Shown: positions 9,967 through 20,648, counted from the stretch's first letter. The stretch: 64,000 nt of DNA from Sporosarcina cascadiensis (GCF_009650995.1 NZ_WHVV01000001.1:417091-481090), one strand, 5' to 3'. The notes: generated from the sequence alone by a model not told the origin. Numbers and translations are program-made.

Positions 9967-10083
9967 CTGCAGTTTAAACCCGCTTCGGCGCTGGGGGATT
10001 GCCTTACGCCATGAGCCAGCTGGCAAAGACCGCGCCAGTTGTCTCATAGCAACGGCCGACCCCGCAGTTGCGCCTTCGCTGGT
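9967..10083 (-). repeat. Dispersed repeat C, copy 3 (inverted)
   Basis: Reverse complement of C: begins CTGCAGTTTAAACCCGCTTC and ends GTTGCGCCTTCGCTGG. The central hairpin is intact (GAGCCAGCTGGCAAAG and CGCCAGTTGTCTCA). Confidence 0.8.
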
Positions 10084-10286
10084 ATTGTAGAAAGTATGTC
10101 ATACTGCTCTTTTGCAGAGTGTATATTTAGTTGGCATAGTTTTGTTTCTCGACTTTGCAGGAAGTTCAAGAATCTAACTCCTTTGCAAAATACTAAGTAT
10201 TACATGAAACATCGCACCTATTATAATAACCTCAGATACTTTGCTCATACTGCCCGCTCACATAAAAAGCCCTGAAAAACCAACCA
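10084..10286 (-). repeat. Linker between repeats C and A, composite 2 (inverted)
   Basis: Reverse complement of the linker at 5958 and 48235, for example ACTAAGTATTACATGAAAC and ACTTTGCTCATACTG. It joins C copy 3 to A copy 2 in inverted orientation, so the whole composite is flipped as one unit. No gene is supported between coiA and mecA. Confidence 0.7.
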
Positions 10287-10483
10287 GTGTACCTTCGTTC
10301 CAGGCAACCTAAGTACGCCGCGTCCTGCGGCAACGGTTGCATGACTCACTTCGTGTGAGCCCGCGGCAAAACCACTTCAGGAGGGTCAGCCCGACAGGTA
10401 AGACAACTTGCGGGAGCGAAGCGACCAAGTTGGCTTACCGCGGGCCCTCCGGAACGCGTCCGCCTGGAACGCAGGGAAACGGT
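10287..10483 (-). repeat. Dispersed repeat A, copy 2 (inverted, variant arm)
   Basis: Carries the usual core (GTTGGCTTACCGCGGGCCC and GGAACGCGTCCGCCTGGAAC), but its outer arm is replaced by a block of about 75 bp that includes GCAACCTAAGTACGCCGCG and TGACTCACTTCGTGTGAGC. The same substitute arm is found only in A copy 5 (26011-26209). Confidence 0.8.
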
Positions 10484-10575
10484 ATCTTCCCACTTACCGT
10501 CCTATACTGCGCTGTCACAGTCAAATCTCAAACTGCTCATGAAATAAACTGCCAAGCACATGTTTTGATGAAGAC

Positions 10576-10607
10576 TAAAAAAAGCTACCAGTATATTGGT
10601 AGCTTTT
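10576..10607 (-). terminator. Terminator of mecA
   Basis: AAAAGCTACCA and TGGTAGCTTTT form an 11-bp stem around GTATAT. On the minus strand it is followed by a T run and lies just after the mecA stop. Confidence 0.85.
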
Positions 10608-10614
10608 CAGTGTA

Positions 10615-11262
10615 TTATGCAAAATATTTATCAACTTGTTTGAATACATCAGACGCCATGACGGAAGTACCGTATTCTTCTAAACGGTGTATCGTCAATT
10701 TAGATGGTGAACCGAATTCTGAAATCATGCTGGCAATATCTTTGGCACGTTTCGTTTCGATGAGAGAGTAATCAAAACGCAAGTTAAGATAGTAACGATT
10801 TTCGAAAGCATATAGCTGAGTTTCGAACTCGTCTTCTAAAGAGATCATCTTAGCCGCAAGAGGAATCAGTTCGTCAAATTCATGGAACATGTACAATCGG
10901 TCCGTCAGCTGCACTTCTTCATTTTCCTCTTCTGTTTCATTGATTGCGTCAAAAATTGGATCAAATAACTCTTCCGGATCTTCAATGCCAAAAGGAAATT
11001 GCGAACTTTCAGCGTTCTTCGGCAGATGCGCCCGGGTAACGATCACTTCAATTCCCTCATTCATCGCATTGACTTGAATCCATAGCGGACCTTCCACTTC
11101 AAACTCTGTGTCGTCCCCTAATTCATCCATCATATCCCAAAAAAGCTCTTCGCTCTTTTCGCGGTTGTACCATACGTCCTCTTTGCTGAAGCCGCGGTCC
11201 TCTATATCTCCATATGATAAATAAAACTTTACCGTATTCTCATTAATTCTCTCTATTTCCAT
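10615..11262 (-). CDS. mecA: Adaptor protein MecA
   Basis: Adaptor for ClpC in the ClpCP protease; in B. subtilis it targets ComK and also influences Spx activity. The N-terminal domain starts MEIERINENTVKFYLSYGDI and binds substrates; an acidic linker (TEEENEEVQ) leads to the C-terminal domain with LYMFHEFDELIPLA and YSLIETKRAKDI, which binds ClpC. At 215 aa it is of normal length. It lies between coiA and spx as in B. subtilis, and has its own terminator. The 5-prime leader contains a short AACAGG/CCTGTT hairpin at about 11285-11302 of unknown meaning. Confidence 0.95.
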   Translation of the reverse strand: MEIERINENTVKFYLSYGDIEDRGFSKEDVWYNREKSEELFWDMMDELGDDTEFEVEGPLWIQVNAMNEGIEVIVTRAHLPKNAESSQFPFGIEDPEELFDPIFDAINETEEENEEVQLTDRLYMFHEFDELIPLAAKMISLEDEFETQLYAFENRYYLNLRFDYSLIETKRAKDIASMISEFGSPSKLTIHRLEEYGTSVMASDVFKQVDKYFA

Positions 11263-11428
11263 CCCTTATCTCTCCCTTCTGTAAAACAGGCCTTCCCCTG
11301 TTATATAATTTACTCGCATGCAATGCTTACTCTACTATATGTCTGCCAAACCGAATTCGAAAGGGTTTATTTCATTTGCCTAAGCATTGAAGCGAAAATC
11401 CTAGAGGAATCCAAGGGAAATTCAATTC

Positions 11429-11480
11429 AAAAAAGCTGATAGGCACAAATGTATCCAGTGTGTCATCCCTATCAGCTTTT
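11429..11480 (-). terminator. Terminator of spx
   Basis: AAAAGCTGATAGG (11431-11443) pairs exactly with CCTATCAGCTTTT (11468-11480). The loop is unusually long, about 24 bases, but the T run on the minus strand and the position after spx support a terminator. Confidence 0.75.
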
Positions 11481-11489
11481 GTATTTAGA

Positions 11490-11888
11490 TTAGTTTACCA
11501 TACGCCGCGCTTCGAGCAGCTGATAGGCTCTAACTTTTCTCGGTAGGAAACGACGAATCTCATCTTCATTGTACCCTACTTGAAGTCTTTTTTCATCTAG
11601 AATGATTGGTCTTCTCAAAAGACCTGGATGTTCTTGAATTAATTCATATAAACGCTGCAACGGAAGGCTTTCTACATCGACATTCAACTTTTGGAAAATC
11701 TTAGATCGTGTAGAGATAATTTCATCTGTCCCGTCTTCCGTCATGCGAAGAATTTGTTTGATTTCCTGAATATTCAATGGTTCAGAGAAGATATTACGCT
11801 CTGTATAAGGAATCTCGTGTTCCTCCAACCATGCTTTTGCTTTTCTGCAAGATGTACAACTAGGCGATGTATAAAGTGTTACACCCAT
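11490..11888 (-). CDS. spx: Transcriptional regulator Spx
   Basis: ArsC-family regulator that binds the RNA polymerase alpha subunit and switches on thiol-stress genes. The redox-sensing CxxC is in [14 protein letters not shown] near the N-terminus. The [19 protein letters not shown] and RRFLPRKVR segments are nearly identical to B. subtilis Spx. Length is 132 aa. The ATG at 11888 is preferred to the GTG at 11895, which abuts the ribosome site AAAGGA. Its proteolytic adaptor SpxH is encoded at 4865, so both sides of the control circuit are in this window. The upstream region to about 12100 is AT-rich and holds several TATAAT-like boxes but no gene. Confidence 0.97.
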   Translation of the reverse strand: MGVTLYTSPSCTSCRKAKAWLEEHEIPYTERNIFSEPLNIQEIKQILRMTEDGTDEIISTRSKIFQKLNVDVESLPLQRLYELIQEHPGLLRRPIILDEKRLQVGYNEDEIRRFLPRKVRAYQLLEARRMVN

Positions 11889-12260
11889 TCCTGACACGTC
11901 CTTTCCCGGCTTACGCTCATTTAGATTTGATATGTTTAAATTTCTAATTAGAATTATTATAATTTATGTTGATACTGCTCATTATACACATATTCATTCT
12001 CAATTAATATAGTTTTTCAAAAAAACTTTTGAGGATTTTTTGCATTGGATATTTTTTAATGGACCTTCGATAAATCGAGATGTTTTCAGCAATAAATGAA
12101 CATCTTCTCTTTTTATACCCCATACTGATTTGAATTAAACCTGCTGAATAAAATTAGTAGGATTCTCATTTAGATTTCTCATCTGCTGCTGCTTCTCTCT
12201 CTTATAGTACGTACAGATGTACTGAAAGGTTTCATTATAATCAGAAATACTTTCAGGAAG

Positions 12261-12289
12261 TTGCAATTATCAGCGCAAGCCGATATACT
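12261..12289 (+). promoter_or_regulatory. Sigma-A promoter of the trpS T-box transcript
   Basis: TTGCAA (12261-12266) and TATACT (12284-12289) are 17 bases apart, close to consensus, and lie directly before the T-box leader. Confidence 0.65.
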
Positions 12290-12296
12290 TTTAGGT

Positions 12297-12541
12297 AATA
12301 AAACAACGGCATTGAAGGAAAAAGTATTTTTGCCGCGATTTTTCCAGAGAGCTTGTACAAGGTGTGAGCAAGCAAAATCGCCCAAAAAGAATGGGATCCC
12401 GAGCCTGATGGATGAACACAAGTACTCCATCACGTCTTCCGCGTTAACGGAACAGAGCGGCTTTTTACAAAAGCAATTCGGGTGGTACCACGGTTCCCAA
12501 CATCAATCGTCCCTATTTACAGGGAGGACTGATGTTTTTTT
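12297..12541 (+). promoter_or_regulatory. T-box riboswitch, probably tRNA-Trp responsive
   Basis: The 3-prime half has the hallmark T-box sequence GGGTGGTACCACGG (about 12480-12493), which pairs with the NCCA end of uncharged tRNA. It is followed by an intrinsic terminator (CATCAATCGTCCCT and AGGGAGGACTGATG, then T7; about 12500-12541). Stem I features are visible: an AGAGAG loop (12346-12351), GGTGTGAGC and a specifier region GAATGGGATCC, where UGG (12392-12394) would be the Trp specifier. Uncharged tRNA would favour the antiterminator and allow read-through. The next gene on this strand is trpS, but it starts about 690 bases beyond the terminator, with two repeats between. Confidence 0.88.
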
Positions 12542-12591
12542 ATGCCGTTTTTCAGTCTTAATTCGGGTTTGGATTAATTATTATCCAGTTT

Positions 12592-12821
12592 GGGATTTCA
12601 CTGCAGGTGGGGCGCTTTCCCGAGGGCGTGGCTTGAGCCTCCTCGTCCGCTGACGCTGCCTGCGGGGTCTCAAGACGCACGCTGATCCTCCGGGAGTCGC
12701 CCCACCCTCCGCTTCAATCCTATGTTTTGTTGTGAGGGAATGTAGTGAACTCACTGCAGCCGTCTAACATCTGGGAAGTTTTGTGGATCACGTAGTATAT
12801 AAAGTATTCATGTCTCATTAG
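12592..12821 (-). repeat. Dispersed repeat B, copy 1 (inverted)
   Basis: Reverse complement of B. It starts at GGGATTTCACTGCAGG, contains CTTGAGCCTCCTCGTCCGC and CTCCGGGAGTCGCCCCACC, and ends with the conserved flank TAGTATATAAAGTATTCATG. It lies between the T-box terminator and trpS. The interval 12822-12978 holds nothing recognisable. Confidence 0.8.
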
Positions 12822-12978
12822 CATATTTTAAATCCAAAAGTTAACTTGTTTGCAGTCTTGAATCATATCGATGCAAGTTTGGATTGATTTCGAACTTTTA
12901 ACTTCATCTTTAGATTTGAGAATTTATATGCATAATAGCTACAGCGAACTAAACTAAGTATTTCACCACAAAAAATTA

Positions 12979-13172
12979 GGGATTGAAGCGGAAGACGGTC
13001 GACTCCGGGAGGATTAGGTCGACAGGTGATGACAACTTAGGGGAGCAAAGCGAGAGCCGTAACGAAGAACGGCTTTTGCGAGTAAAAGCGCAGCGTTAGG
13101 AGCACGTCATTGCTCTCCAAGTCGGCTTACCGCGGGCCCTCCAGAAAGCGTACCGTCTGAAGCGAAAATCCC
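12979..13172 (-). repeat. Hybrid A/B dispersed repeat (inverted)
   Basis: Has B-type ends (GGATTGAAGCGGAAGACGG and CTGAAGCGAAAATCC) but an A-type centre (GTCGGCTTACCGCGGGCCC). An inserted module GAGAGCCGTAACGAAGAACG plus AAAAGCGCAGCGTTAGGAGC recurs, inverted, in B copy 3 (20800-20860). This shows that A and B belong to one superfamily with interchangeable parts. Confidence 0.75.
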
Positions 13173-13215
13173 CATGCCCAAAACCTTATATGCGTACATT
13201 TTTAAAACAACATAA

Positions 13216-14395
<1,180 letters not shown>

Positions 14396-14463
14396 ACTGA
14401 TCCTCGCCTTTTCTTGTTTTCTTTCATTATATGTGTGGAGGAGCCCACTTTAGACGAGCATGC

Positions 14464-14503
14464 AAAAAACGGAAAGAGCCGCAGTGGCCCTTTCCGTTTT
14501 TTA
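14464..14503 (-). terminator. Terminator of fabHF
   Basis: AAAAAACGGAAAGAGCC and GGCCCTTTCCGTTTTTT form a long stem around GCAGT, immediately after the fabF stop. A and T runs on both sides let it work in both directions, so it may also stop trpS transcripts. Confidence 0.88.
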
Positions 14504-15745
14504 TTATATTTTTTTAAATATTAATGAAGCGTTATGACCGCCAAACCCAAGCGAGTTGCTCATCGCATAAGTAATATTTGATTTACGCGCTTCATTTACG
14601 ACGTAATCCAAATCACATTCCGGATCCGGAGTTTCATAATGGATGGTCGGCGGGATGATGCCTTCCTGAAGAGCTTTCACGGTGAAGATTGCTTCGATTC
14701 CGCCGGCAGCGCCAAGCAAATGGCCTGTCATCGATTTTGTCGAGCTCATCATCAGTTTATAGGCATGATCACCGAATACTGTTTTAGCCGCCATCGTTTC
14801 GAATAAATCGTTATACGGCGTACTTGTTCCGTGCGCATTGATATAATCGATTTGATTCGGCTCGATGTCCGCTTTCTGCAGCGCCTGGACCATCGCACGC
14901 GCGCCGCCTTCTCCGCCTGGTGCAGGAGCCGTAATATGATGCGCGTCTCCAGTCGAACCGTAGCCTACGATTTCTGCGTAGATCTTTGCCCCGCGTTTTA
15001 CTGCATGTTCATACTCTTCCAGAATTAAGATCCCGGCGCCTTCCCCCATGACAAAGCCATCGCGGTCCTTATCAAATGGACGGGATGCTTTCACGGGATC
15101 TTCATTCAATGAAAGCGCAGTGCTTGCAATGAAACCTGCAACAGCAAGTGACGTAATCGGCGCCTCTGTCCCGCCTGTAATCATCACATCTGCGTCTCCG
15201 CGAAGAATAACTTCAAATGCGTCACCGATAGAATTTGTACCGGAAGCACATGCCGTAACTGAACAAGAGTTGATTCCTTTTGCACCGGTGAAGATGGATA
15301 CTTGTCCTGCCGCCATGTCCGGGATCATCATCGGAACGAAAAATGGACTGACCCGGCGATAGCCTTTTTCAAGAAACGTGTTGAATTGTGTTTCATGTGA
15401 TTCCATGCCCCCGATTCCGGAACCGATCCACACACCTGTGCGGAGTGCAGTCTCATCATCCAGCTCCAGATCAGCATCCTTCATTGCCATCAATGACGCA
15501 GCGACCGCATAGTGTGTAAAGCGGTCCATCTTACGCGCATCTTTACGTGTAACAAACTGCTCGATATCAAAATCTTTGACCTCAGCCATCACACGCACCG
15601 GGAATTTCTCCTGATCCAGACGGGTCATGATATCGATGCCTGATTTCCCTTCAATTACTGCATTCCATGAGTCCTCAGCTGTATTTCCTACTGGTGACAC
15701 ACCGCCGATACCTGTAACCACTACACGTCGTTTTTCCAAGTTCAA
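14504..15745 (-). CDS. fabF: 3-oxoacyl-ACP synthase II (KAS II)
   Basis: Elongates acyl-ACP with malonyl-ACP in type II fatty acid synthesis. The active-site Cys is in [15 protein letters not shown] near residue 165; the two catalytic His are in [12 protein letters not shown] and [10 protein letters not shown]. At 413 aa it has the family length. It lies 38 bases after fabH on the same strand, the usual fabH-fabF pair, and should be under the same FapR control. Low membrane fluidity or fatty acid shortage would relieve repression through malonyl-CoA. Confidence 0.97.
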   Translation of the reverse strand: MNLEKRRVVVTGIGGVSPVGNTAEDSWNAVIEGKSGIDIMTRLDQEKFPVRVMAEVKDFDIEQFVTRKDARKMDRFTHYAVAASLMAMKDADLELDDETALRTGVWIGSGIGGMESHETQFNTFLEKGYRRVSPFFVPMMIPDMAAGQVSIFTGAKGINSCSVTACASGTNSIGDAFEVILRGDADVMITGGTEAPITSLAVAGFIASTALSLNEDPVKASRPFDKDRDGFVMGEGAGILILEEYEHAVKRGAKIYAEIVGYGSTGDAHHITAPAPGGEGGARAMVQALQKADIEPNQIDYINAHGTSTPYNDLFETMAAKTVFGDHAYKLMMSSTKSMTGHLLGAAGGIEAIFTVKALQEGIIPPTIHYETPDPECDLDYVVNEARKSNITYAMSNSLGFGGHNASLIFKKI

Positions 15746-15783
15746 ACTTCCTTTCTATCGTTAACTTTATTGTTTATTTTTCT

Positions 15784-16716
15784 TTACTTACCCCATTTTA
15801 TACATAGCGCGCCCCAAGTCAAGCCGCCGCCGAATCCAACCATGACAATTACATCATCATCTTTGACGCGGCCTTCCGCCAGATCATCGACCAATGAAAT
15901 CGGAATCGATGCAGCAGATGTATTGCCGTATTTATGAACGGACTTTGACATCTTTTCAACCGGCAGTCCCAGTCGTTCTCGCGCTGCTTCCATGATACGG
16001 ATATTTGCCTGGTGAGGAATTAAATAGTCCACATCATCTTTCGTCAAACCTGCTTTCTCTGTAACAGACAGCGCAGACTCACCCATCTGGCGAACAGCAA
16101 ACTTAAATACTTCACGGCCGTTCATTTCAATGAATTTATCGTGGCGCAAATGCTTTCCGCCCGTTCCGTCTGCACCCAGCTCAAATGAAAGAATTCCTCT
16201 GTCTCCGCTCACTTTACCGACAACTGTTGCACCGGCTCCGTCACCGAAAAGAACAGCCGTATTGCGGTCTTCCCAGTCTGTGATCTTTGATAGTTTTTCA
16301 ACGCCTACTACCAGTACATAATCATAGGTGCCGGATTCAACGAACTGCTTGGCAGTTACAACACCATACATAAATCCTGCACAAGCTGCTGATATATCCA
16401 TTGCCGCCGCATGTTTTGCACCTAAACGTTCTTGTATCATCGTAGAAACAGAAGGGAACGAATAGTCGGGCGTTACCGTCGCAACGAGAATCAAGCCAAG
16501 CTGATCTGCACTGATTTCAGCTGATTCCAATGCCTGCTTCGCTGCTTCAAATGCCATGTCGGAAGTATTTATCATATCATCAGCAATTCGCCGTTCCTCT
16601 ATCCCCGTCCGTGAACGAATCCATTCATCAGATGTATCTATGCGTTTTTCCAAGTCTTCATTGGTTACGATCTGCGGCGGATTATATTTTCCCATTCCTA
16701 ACAATCCTGCTCTCAT
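15784..16716 (-). CDS. fabH: 3-oxoacyl-ACP synthase III (KAS III)
   Basis: Starts fatty acid synthesis by condensing acyl-CoA with malonyl-ACP. The catalytic triad is visible: Cys in [12 protein letters not shown], His in [13 protein letters not shown] and Asn in [12 protein letters not shown]. The C-terminus has [15 protein letters not shown]. The ATG at 16716 ([14 protein letters not shown]) is chosen because the family begins there and CGGAG lies 8 bases upstream; an in-frame start 24 bases earlier is less likely. The expressed enzyme is 310 aa. Confidence 0.97.
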   Translation of the reverse strand: MRAGLLGMGKYNPPQIVTNEDLEKRIDTSDEWIRSRTGIEERRIADDMINTSDMAFEAAKQALESAEISADQLGLILVATVTPDYSFPSVSTMIQERLGAKHAAAMDISAACAGFMYGVVTAKQFVESGTYDYVLVVGVEKLSKITDWEDRNTAVLFGDGAGATVVGKVSGDRGILSFELGADGTGGKHLRHDKFIEMNGREVFKFAVRQMGESALSVTEKAGLTKDDVDYLIPHQANIRIMEAARERLGLPVEKMSKSVHKYGNTSAASIPISLVDDLAEGRVKDDDVIVMVGFGGGLTWGALCIKWGK

Positions 16717-16746
16717 CTCATCTACTCCGTTCCTTATCATCTATTA

Positions 16747-16763
16747 TTAGTACCTGGTGTTAA
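16747..16763 (-). promoter_or_regulatory. FapR operator
   Basis: TTAGTACCTGGTGTTAA is a near-palindrome (TTAGTACC/GGTGTTAA) that matches the FapR operator family known from Bacillus lipid genes. It sits directly downstream of the fabH -10 box, where bound FapR would block initiation; malonyl-CoA releases FapR in B. subtilis. fapR itself is not in the window. Confidence 0.8.
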
Positions 16764-16791
16764 TTATAGAAGAAAATCGGACGTTTTTCAA
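16763..16791 (-). promoter_or_regulatory. Sigma-A promoter of fabHF
   Basis: On the minus strand TTGAAA (16786-16791) and a perfect TATAAT (16763-16768) are 17 bases apart. The -10 box abuts the FapR operator. Confidence 0.75.
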
Positions 16792-16894
16792 TACAAGGAC
16801 ACTTTTTCGTCAAAAATAGATCATATTATCATTTCATCGTTTGGATGGGCTATGGTATGATGTACTTTGAAATAGACTAACCGAGGTGAAAATC

Positions 16895-17077
16895 ATGCAA
16901 TATATTATGACATTTGTTTGGTCGTTCTTATTAGTTTCCATGTTGAACTATGTTGCTGGTTCAATTGTAGGTACTGAATTCGACTTCATGGCGGGCGTTA
17001 CCGTCTCCATCGTATTAGCTGTATTGGTTCTGATTATCACAGCAGTTATTCCAGACGAGTCACCGGCAGACGTGTAA
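16895..17077 (+). CDS. yjzD: YjzD/DUF2929 small membrane protein
   Basis: A 60-aa protein with two predicted membrane helices (MTFVWSFLLVSMLNYVAG and VTVSIVLAVLVLIITAVI). The layout and neighbourhood beside fabH match the DUF2929 family represented by B. subtilis YjzD. The ATG at 16895 follows GAGGTGA; a GTG nine bases earlier is part of that ribosome site. Its function is not known to me. It is transcribed divergently from fabH. Confidence 0.8.
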   Translation: MQYIMTFVWSFLLVSMLNYVAGSIVGTEFDFMAGVTVSIVLAVLVLIITAVIPDESPADV

Positions 17078-17086
17078 TAGACGGCC

Positions 17087-17121
17087 AAAAAGCGTAAGCA
17101 CCTATGTGCCTACGCTTTTTT
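17087..17121. terminator. Shared terminator between yjzD and clpB
   Basis: AAAAAGCGTAAGCAC and GTGCCTACGCTTTTTT form a stem with one mismatch region. It has A and T runs at both ends and lies between the convergent yjzD and clpB. Confidence 0.85.
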
Positions 17122-17127
17122 ATATGG

Positions 17128-19281
17128 TTACACTTGTCCAACCTGAACAACTAATTCCCCGTCTTTCATCAGTAAATGAATTTGTTCGCCTTCCTGCATG
17201 CCGCCTTTAATGACTTCTTTCGCCACTTTCGTTTCCACATGGCGCTGGATGAAACGTTTCAGCGGACGTGCACCAAAATCTGCATCCGCTCCTTCTTTGA
17301 CAATCCAGTCAAGCACCTCATCGTCATACACTAACAGCACATCTTGTTCGGCCAGGCGCGCAACCAAATCGCCAAGCATTTTCCGAGTGATGGCTTTAAA
17401 TGAATCATTCGTCAAAGAGTGGAAGATAATGATATCATCCATCCGGTTCAGCAGCTCCGGTTTGAAATGACGGCGCAGTTCCGCCATGATCAAATCTTCT
17501 TTTGCATGGTCTTCCTCATCCAGATTCCCTTCCAATAAATAAGCCGAGCCGATATTTGATGTCATAATGATGACCGTATTCGTAAAGTTCACCAATCGTC
17601 CCTGACTGTCTGTAATCCGTCCGTCGTCTAAAATCTGGAGCAGAATATTTGCGACATCCGGATGCGCTTTTTCGATTTCATCCAATAACACAACAGCGTA
17701 TGGATTGCGCCGAACTGCTTCCGTCAGCTGACCGCCTTCTTCATAGCCGATGTATCCGGGAGGTGCCCCGACGAGACGCGACACACTGTGTTTCTCCATA
17801 TACTCCGACATATCGATCCTCACAAAATGATCTTCCGAATCAAACAGCGTCGCAGCCAATGTCTTCGCAAGTTCCGTCTTACCGACACCCGTCGGCCCCA
17901 GAAACAGAAACGAGCCGATCGGTTTATTAGGATCCTGAATTCCTGCACGTGCACGCCAGACTGCTTCAGTCACCAGCTGTACCGCATTGTCCTGCCCAAT
18001 GACACGTTCTTTCAACGTTTCATGCAAACGAAGCAATTTCTCCCGCTCGCCTTCCACCAATTTCGTCACCGGAATGCCTGTCCAGCGTGCCACAATTGAA
18101 GCAATTTCTTCCTCTGTCACTTCTTCACGCAATAACCGCAGTTCTTTACTGTCTTCCAGCGGACTTTCCAATGCTTTCAACTCTTTTTCCAAAACAGGAA
18201 TCTTGCCGTACTGCAATTCAGCGGCTTTATTCAAATCAAAACGGCCTTCCGCTTCTTCCAGTTCTCTGCGGTAACGGTCCAGTTCTTCCCGCTTGCTCTG
18301 CACTTCTTTTAATGAAGCTTTTTCACTGTCCCACTGCTCGCGCATATCTTTCGAAGAATCTTTCAGTTCCTGCAATTCTTCACGCAAAGCTGCAAGACGG
18401 GTCTGACTCATCGTATCTTTCTCTTTGCGCAGCGCCTGCTCTTCAATCTCAAGCTGCATGATGCGCCGTGTCACCGCGTCCAGCTCCTGCGGCATCGAAT
18501 CAATTTCCGTCCGGATCATTGCACTTGCTTCGTCAATCAAGTCAATCGCTTTATCCGGCATGAAACGTTCTGTTAAATAGCGGTCCGACAGTGTTGCCGC
18601 CGCAACTAACGCCCTGTCATGAATCCGTACGCCGTGGTGCAGTTCAAAACGTTCTTTCAATCCGCGCAAAATCGAAATCGTATCTTCCACAGACGGCTCA
18701 CGCACCAATACTTGCTGGAACCGGCGTTCAAGCGCTGCATCTTTCTCGATATACATCCGGTACTCATCAAGCGTTGTCGCACCGATACAGTACAATTCCC
18801 CTCTGGCAAGCATCGGCTTCAGCATATTCCCCGCATCCATCGCGCCTTCCGTTTTCCCCGCTCCGACTATTGTATGGATTTCATCAATGAATAAAATGAT
18901 TTCTCCATTACTCTCTTTCACTTGTTTCAATACGCCTTTCAGCCGCTCTTCAAATTCTCCCCGATACTTGGCGCCCGCGATCAAAGCACTCATATCCAAT
19001 TCAAAAATCTGGCGGTCCTTCAATCCTTCCGGCACATCACCTTTGACAATACGCTGCGCGAGTCCTTCCACGATGGCCGTTTTACCGACACCCGGCTCCC
19101 CGATCAATACGGGATTATTTTTTGTTTTTCTCGATAAAATCCGAATGACATTCCGTATTTCTTCATCCCGACCAATGACCGGATCCATTTTTCCATTCTT
19201 TACTTCATCTACAAGATTACGTCCAAATTGCTCCAGAGGCGAGCGCTGGTCTTCCTGCATTCCGTCCATACGCATAAACAT
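17128..19281 (-). CDS. clpB: ClpB-type disaggregase lacking the N-domain
   Basis: Hsp100 AAA+ ATPase that rescues aggregated proteins. Two AAA modules are complete: Walker A GEPGVGKT and Walker B LFIDEIH in the first (with pore loop [12 protein letters not shown]), and GPTGVGKT and [12 protein letters not shown] in the second (pore loop GYIGYEEGG). Between them is a long coiled-coil M-domain (about residues 265-385), which marks ClpB rather than ClpC or ClpE. The protein begins [20 protein letters not shown], exactly at the linker after the usual N-domain, so about 140 residues normal for ClpB are missing at 717 aa. No N-domain code is seen upstream, and a ribosome site (GAAAGGTGG) and promoter lie immediately before, so this looks like a true short form. 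Confidence 0.9.
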   Translation of the reverse strand: MFMRMDGMQEDQRSPLEQFGRNLVDEVKNGKMDPVIGRDEEIRNVIRILSRKTKNNPVLIGEPGVGKTAIVEGLAQRIVKGDVPEGLKDRQIFELDMSALIAGAKYRGEFEERLKGVLKQVKESNGEIILFIDEIHTIVGAGKTEGAMDAGNMLKPMLARGELYCIGATTLDEYRMYIEKDAALERRFQQVLVREPSVEDTISILRGLKERFELHHGVRIHDRALVAAATLSDRYLTERFMPDKAIDLIDEASAMIRTEIDSMPQELDAVTRRIMQLEIEEQALRKEKDTMSQTRLAALREELQELKDSSKDMREQWDSEKASLKEVQSKREELDRYRRELEEAEGRFDLNKAAELQYGKIPVLEKELKALESPLEDSKELRLLREEVTEEEIASIVARWTGIPVTKLVEGEREKLLRLHETLKERVIGQDNAVQLVTEAVWRARAGIQDPNKPIGSFLFLGPTGVGKTELAKTLAATLFDSEDHFVRIDMSEYMEKHSVSRLVGAPPGYIGYEEGGQLTEAVRRNPYAVVLLDEIEKAHPDVANILLQILDDGRITDSQGRLVNFTNTVIIMTSNIGSAYLLEGNLDEEDHAKEDLIMAELRRHFKPELLNRMDDIIIFHSLTNDSFKAITRKMLGDLVARLAEQDVLLVYDDEVLDWIVKEGADADFGARPLKRFIQRHVETKVAKEVIKGGMQEGEQIHLLMKDGELVVQVGQV

Positions 19282-19301
19282 CCACCTTTCATTTGTTTGA
19301 C

Positions 19302-19318
19302 TTTGACTATCTTTGATT
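19302..19318 (-). promoter_or_regulatory. CtsR-like operator before clpB
   Basis: On the minus strand AATCAAA-GAT-AGTCAAA matches the CtsR heptad repeat (RGTCAAA-NAN-RGTCAAA) with one mismatch in the first heptad, and a third GTCAAA follows directly. It lies between the -10 box and the ribosome site, as expected for a heat-shock repressor site. Confidence 0.6.
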
Positions 19319-19324
19319 AATTCA

Positions 19325-19353
19325 ATTATAATTCATCCTCAGATGAAAGTAAA
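19325..19353 (-). promoter_or_regulatory. Sigma-A promoter of clpB
   Basis: TTTACT (19348-19353) and TATAAT (19325-19330) on the minus strand are 17 bases apart and lie just upstream of the CtsR-like box. Confidence 0.55.
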
Positions 19354-19425
19354 TTGTTTTGCTTCGGATATAATGGGATGGTTTCCTGCAAAAAACCACT
19401 CACACAAGGCAAGTGGCTGTAAGGC

Positions 19426-19905
19426 TCAGACTAATTTTCGCGGTGCTAGGACTACCCCGTCTTCATCTGCATAGACGTAGTAACCCGGCACCCATTCCAC
19501 GTTTCCGAAATGAAGCACTTCGTTTGTTTGACCTTCCCCGCGCTTAATACTTTTCACCGGCATGCTGCCAATCGCCATCACACCGATCTCCTGCGTTCCG
19601 AGATCCGCTGTATCCCGGGCGCACCCATAAATAATAATACCCGCAAGTTTTCGGTCCTGCGCGATTTCGCCGAGCATATCCCCCATCAATGCACAGCGCT
19701 TCGAACCTCCCCCGTCCACCACCAGCACGTTGCCTTCCGGGATGGTCTCCAAAGCTTCTTTGACGAGTACGTTGTCTTCGAAAACTTTGACGGTTGAGAT
19801 CGGCCCCGAGAACCGCTTGTGCTTGCCGTACGATTTGAACTCCACCGTACAAACCTGCAGCTCTTCAATGAAATCATCACATAAATCCGCTGTTTTAACT
19901 GACAT
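19426..19905 (-). CDS. RraA-like family protein
   Basis: Small RraA/HMG-aldolase-fold protein. The N-terminus MSVKTADLCDDFIEELQVC and the blocks VLVVDGGGSKRCALMGDMLG and YGCARDTADL are the family signatures. Members are either regulators of RNase E-type nucleases or oxaloacetate decarboxylase/HMG aldolases; RNase E is not expected in Bacillales, so an enzymatic role is more likely, by inference. The start at 19905 (159 aa) follows AGGGGGAATAGGA. The frame is open far upstream through repeat A copy 3, but that extension is not a real N-terminus. Confidence 0.88.
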   Translation of the reverse strand: MSVKTADLCDDFIEELQVCTVEFKSYGKHKRFSGPISTVKVFEDNVLVKEALETIPEGNVLVVDGGGSKRCALMGDMLGEIAQDRKLAGIIIYGCARDTADLGTQEIGVMAIGSMPVKSIKRGEGQTNEVLHFGNVEWVPGYYVYADEDGVVLAPRKLV

Positions 19906-20085
19906 TTTCCTATTCCCCCTATTGAATAATGTTTCACCATCCATTAGTAAGTATTCGACAAAGTTTGGCATTTCCTTCTTTTTTAAAATGAAAACCAAAG
20001 CCTTGCTCACTGTAGTTACTAAGCTGATAACAGCAGTTTGAGAGTTAACTCTGAGTGCGCAGTATAGAATGGTAAGTAGAAGGAG

Positions 20086-20218
20086 ACCGTTTCCCTGCGT
20101 TCCAGGCGGACGCGTTCTGGAGGGCCCGCGGTGAGCCAACTTGGTCGCTTCGCTCCCGCAAGTTGTCTCACCTGTCGGGCTGATCCTCCCAGAGTCGCCG
20201 CCTTCCACTCCGGTACAC
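20086..20218 (+). repeat. Dispersed repeat A, copy 3
   Basis: Same core as copy 1 (CAGGCGGACGCGTTCTGGAG and CCTCCCAGAGTCGCCGCC; the C-to-T and G-to-A differences compensate and keep the stem paired). About 100 bases of the composite linker follow (20219-20320), but no C element. Confidence 0.85.
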
Positions 20219-20411
20219 TGGCTGGTTTTTCAATACTTTTTGTGTGAGCAGGCAGTATGAGCATAGTATCTGAGGTAATTTGATAGGCGCGGTATTTCAT
20301 GCATTCTGATAAGATTTGATTTGTAAAATGCTCTATTAAAAATAGAAAGACAATATTGCATTAATCTCTGAACCAGTTAGGGATAATAAGTTGCTTCTAG
20401 TTTTCAACTTT

Positions 20412-20648
20412 GCCAATGAGACATGAATACTTTATATACTACGTGAACCACAAACCTTCCCAGATGTTAGAAAGCTCCAGTGAGTTTGCTATGTACTTAC
20501 GGAAAAAAGGTAGGATTGAAGCGGAGGGTGGGGCGACTCCCGGAGGATCAGCGTGCGCCTTGAGACCCCGCAGGTAGCGCCAGCGGACGAGGAGGCTCAA
20601 GCCACGCCCTCGGGAAAGCGCCCCAACCCGAAGCGAAAATCCCATGAC
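20412..20648 (+). repeat. Dispersed repeat B, copy 2
   Basis: Begins GCCAATGAGACATGAATAC, TTTATATACTACG and CTTCCCAGATGTTAGAAAG, then a GC-rich fold-back from GGATTGAAGCGGAGGG to GAAGCGAAAATCCCATGACG. The arms GGGTGGGGCG and CGCCCCAACCC pair. Confidence 0.85.

Noticed and set aside
10337..10771. 144-codon open frame on the plus strand over A copy 2 and the mecA end
   Set aside because: It translates the repeat and then the antisense of mecA; no ribosome site.
19281..19425. Hidden N-domain of ClpB upstream of the start
   Set aside because: All upstream frames are short and AT-rich, and a promoter with a CtsR-like box occupies the space.
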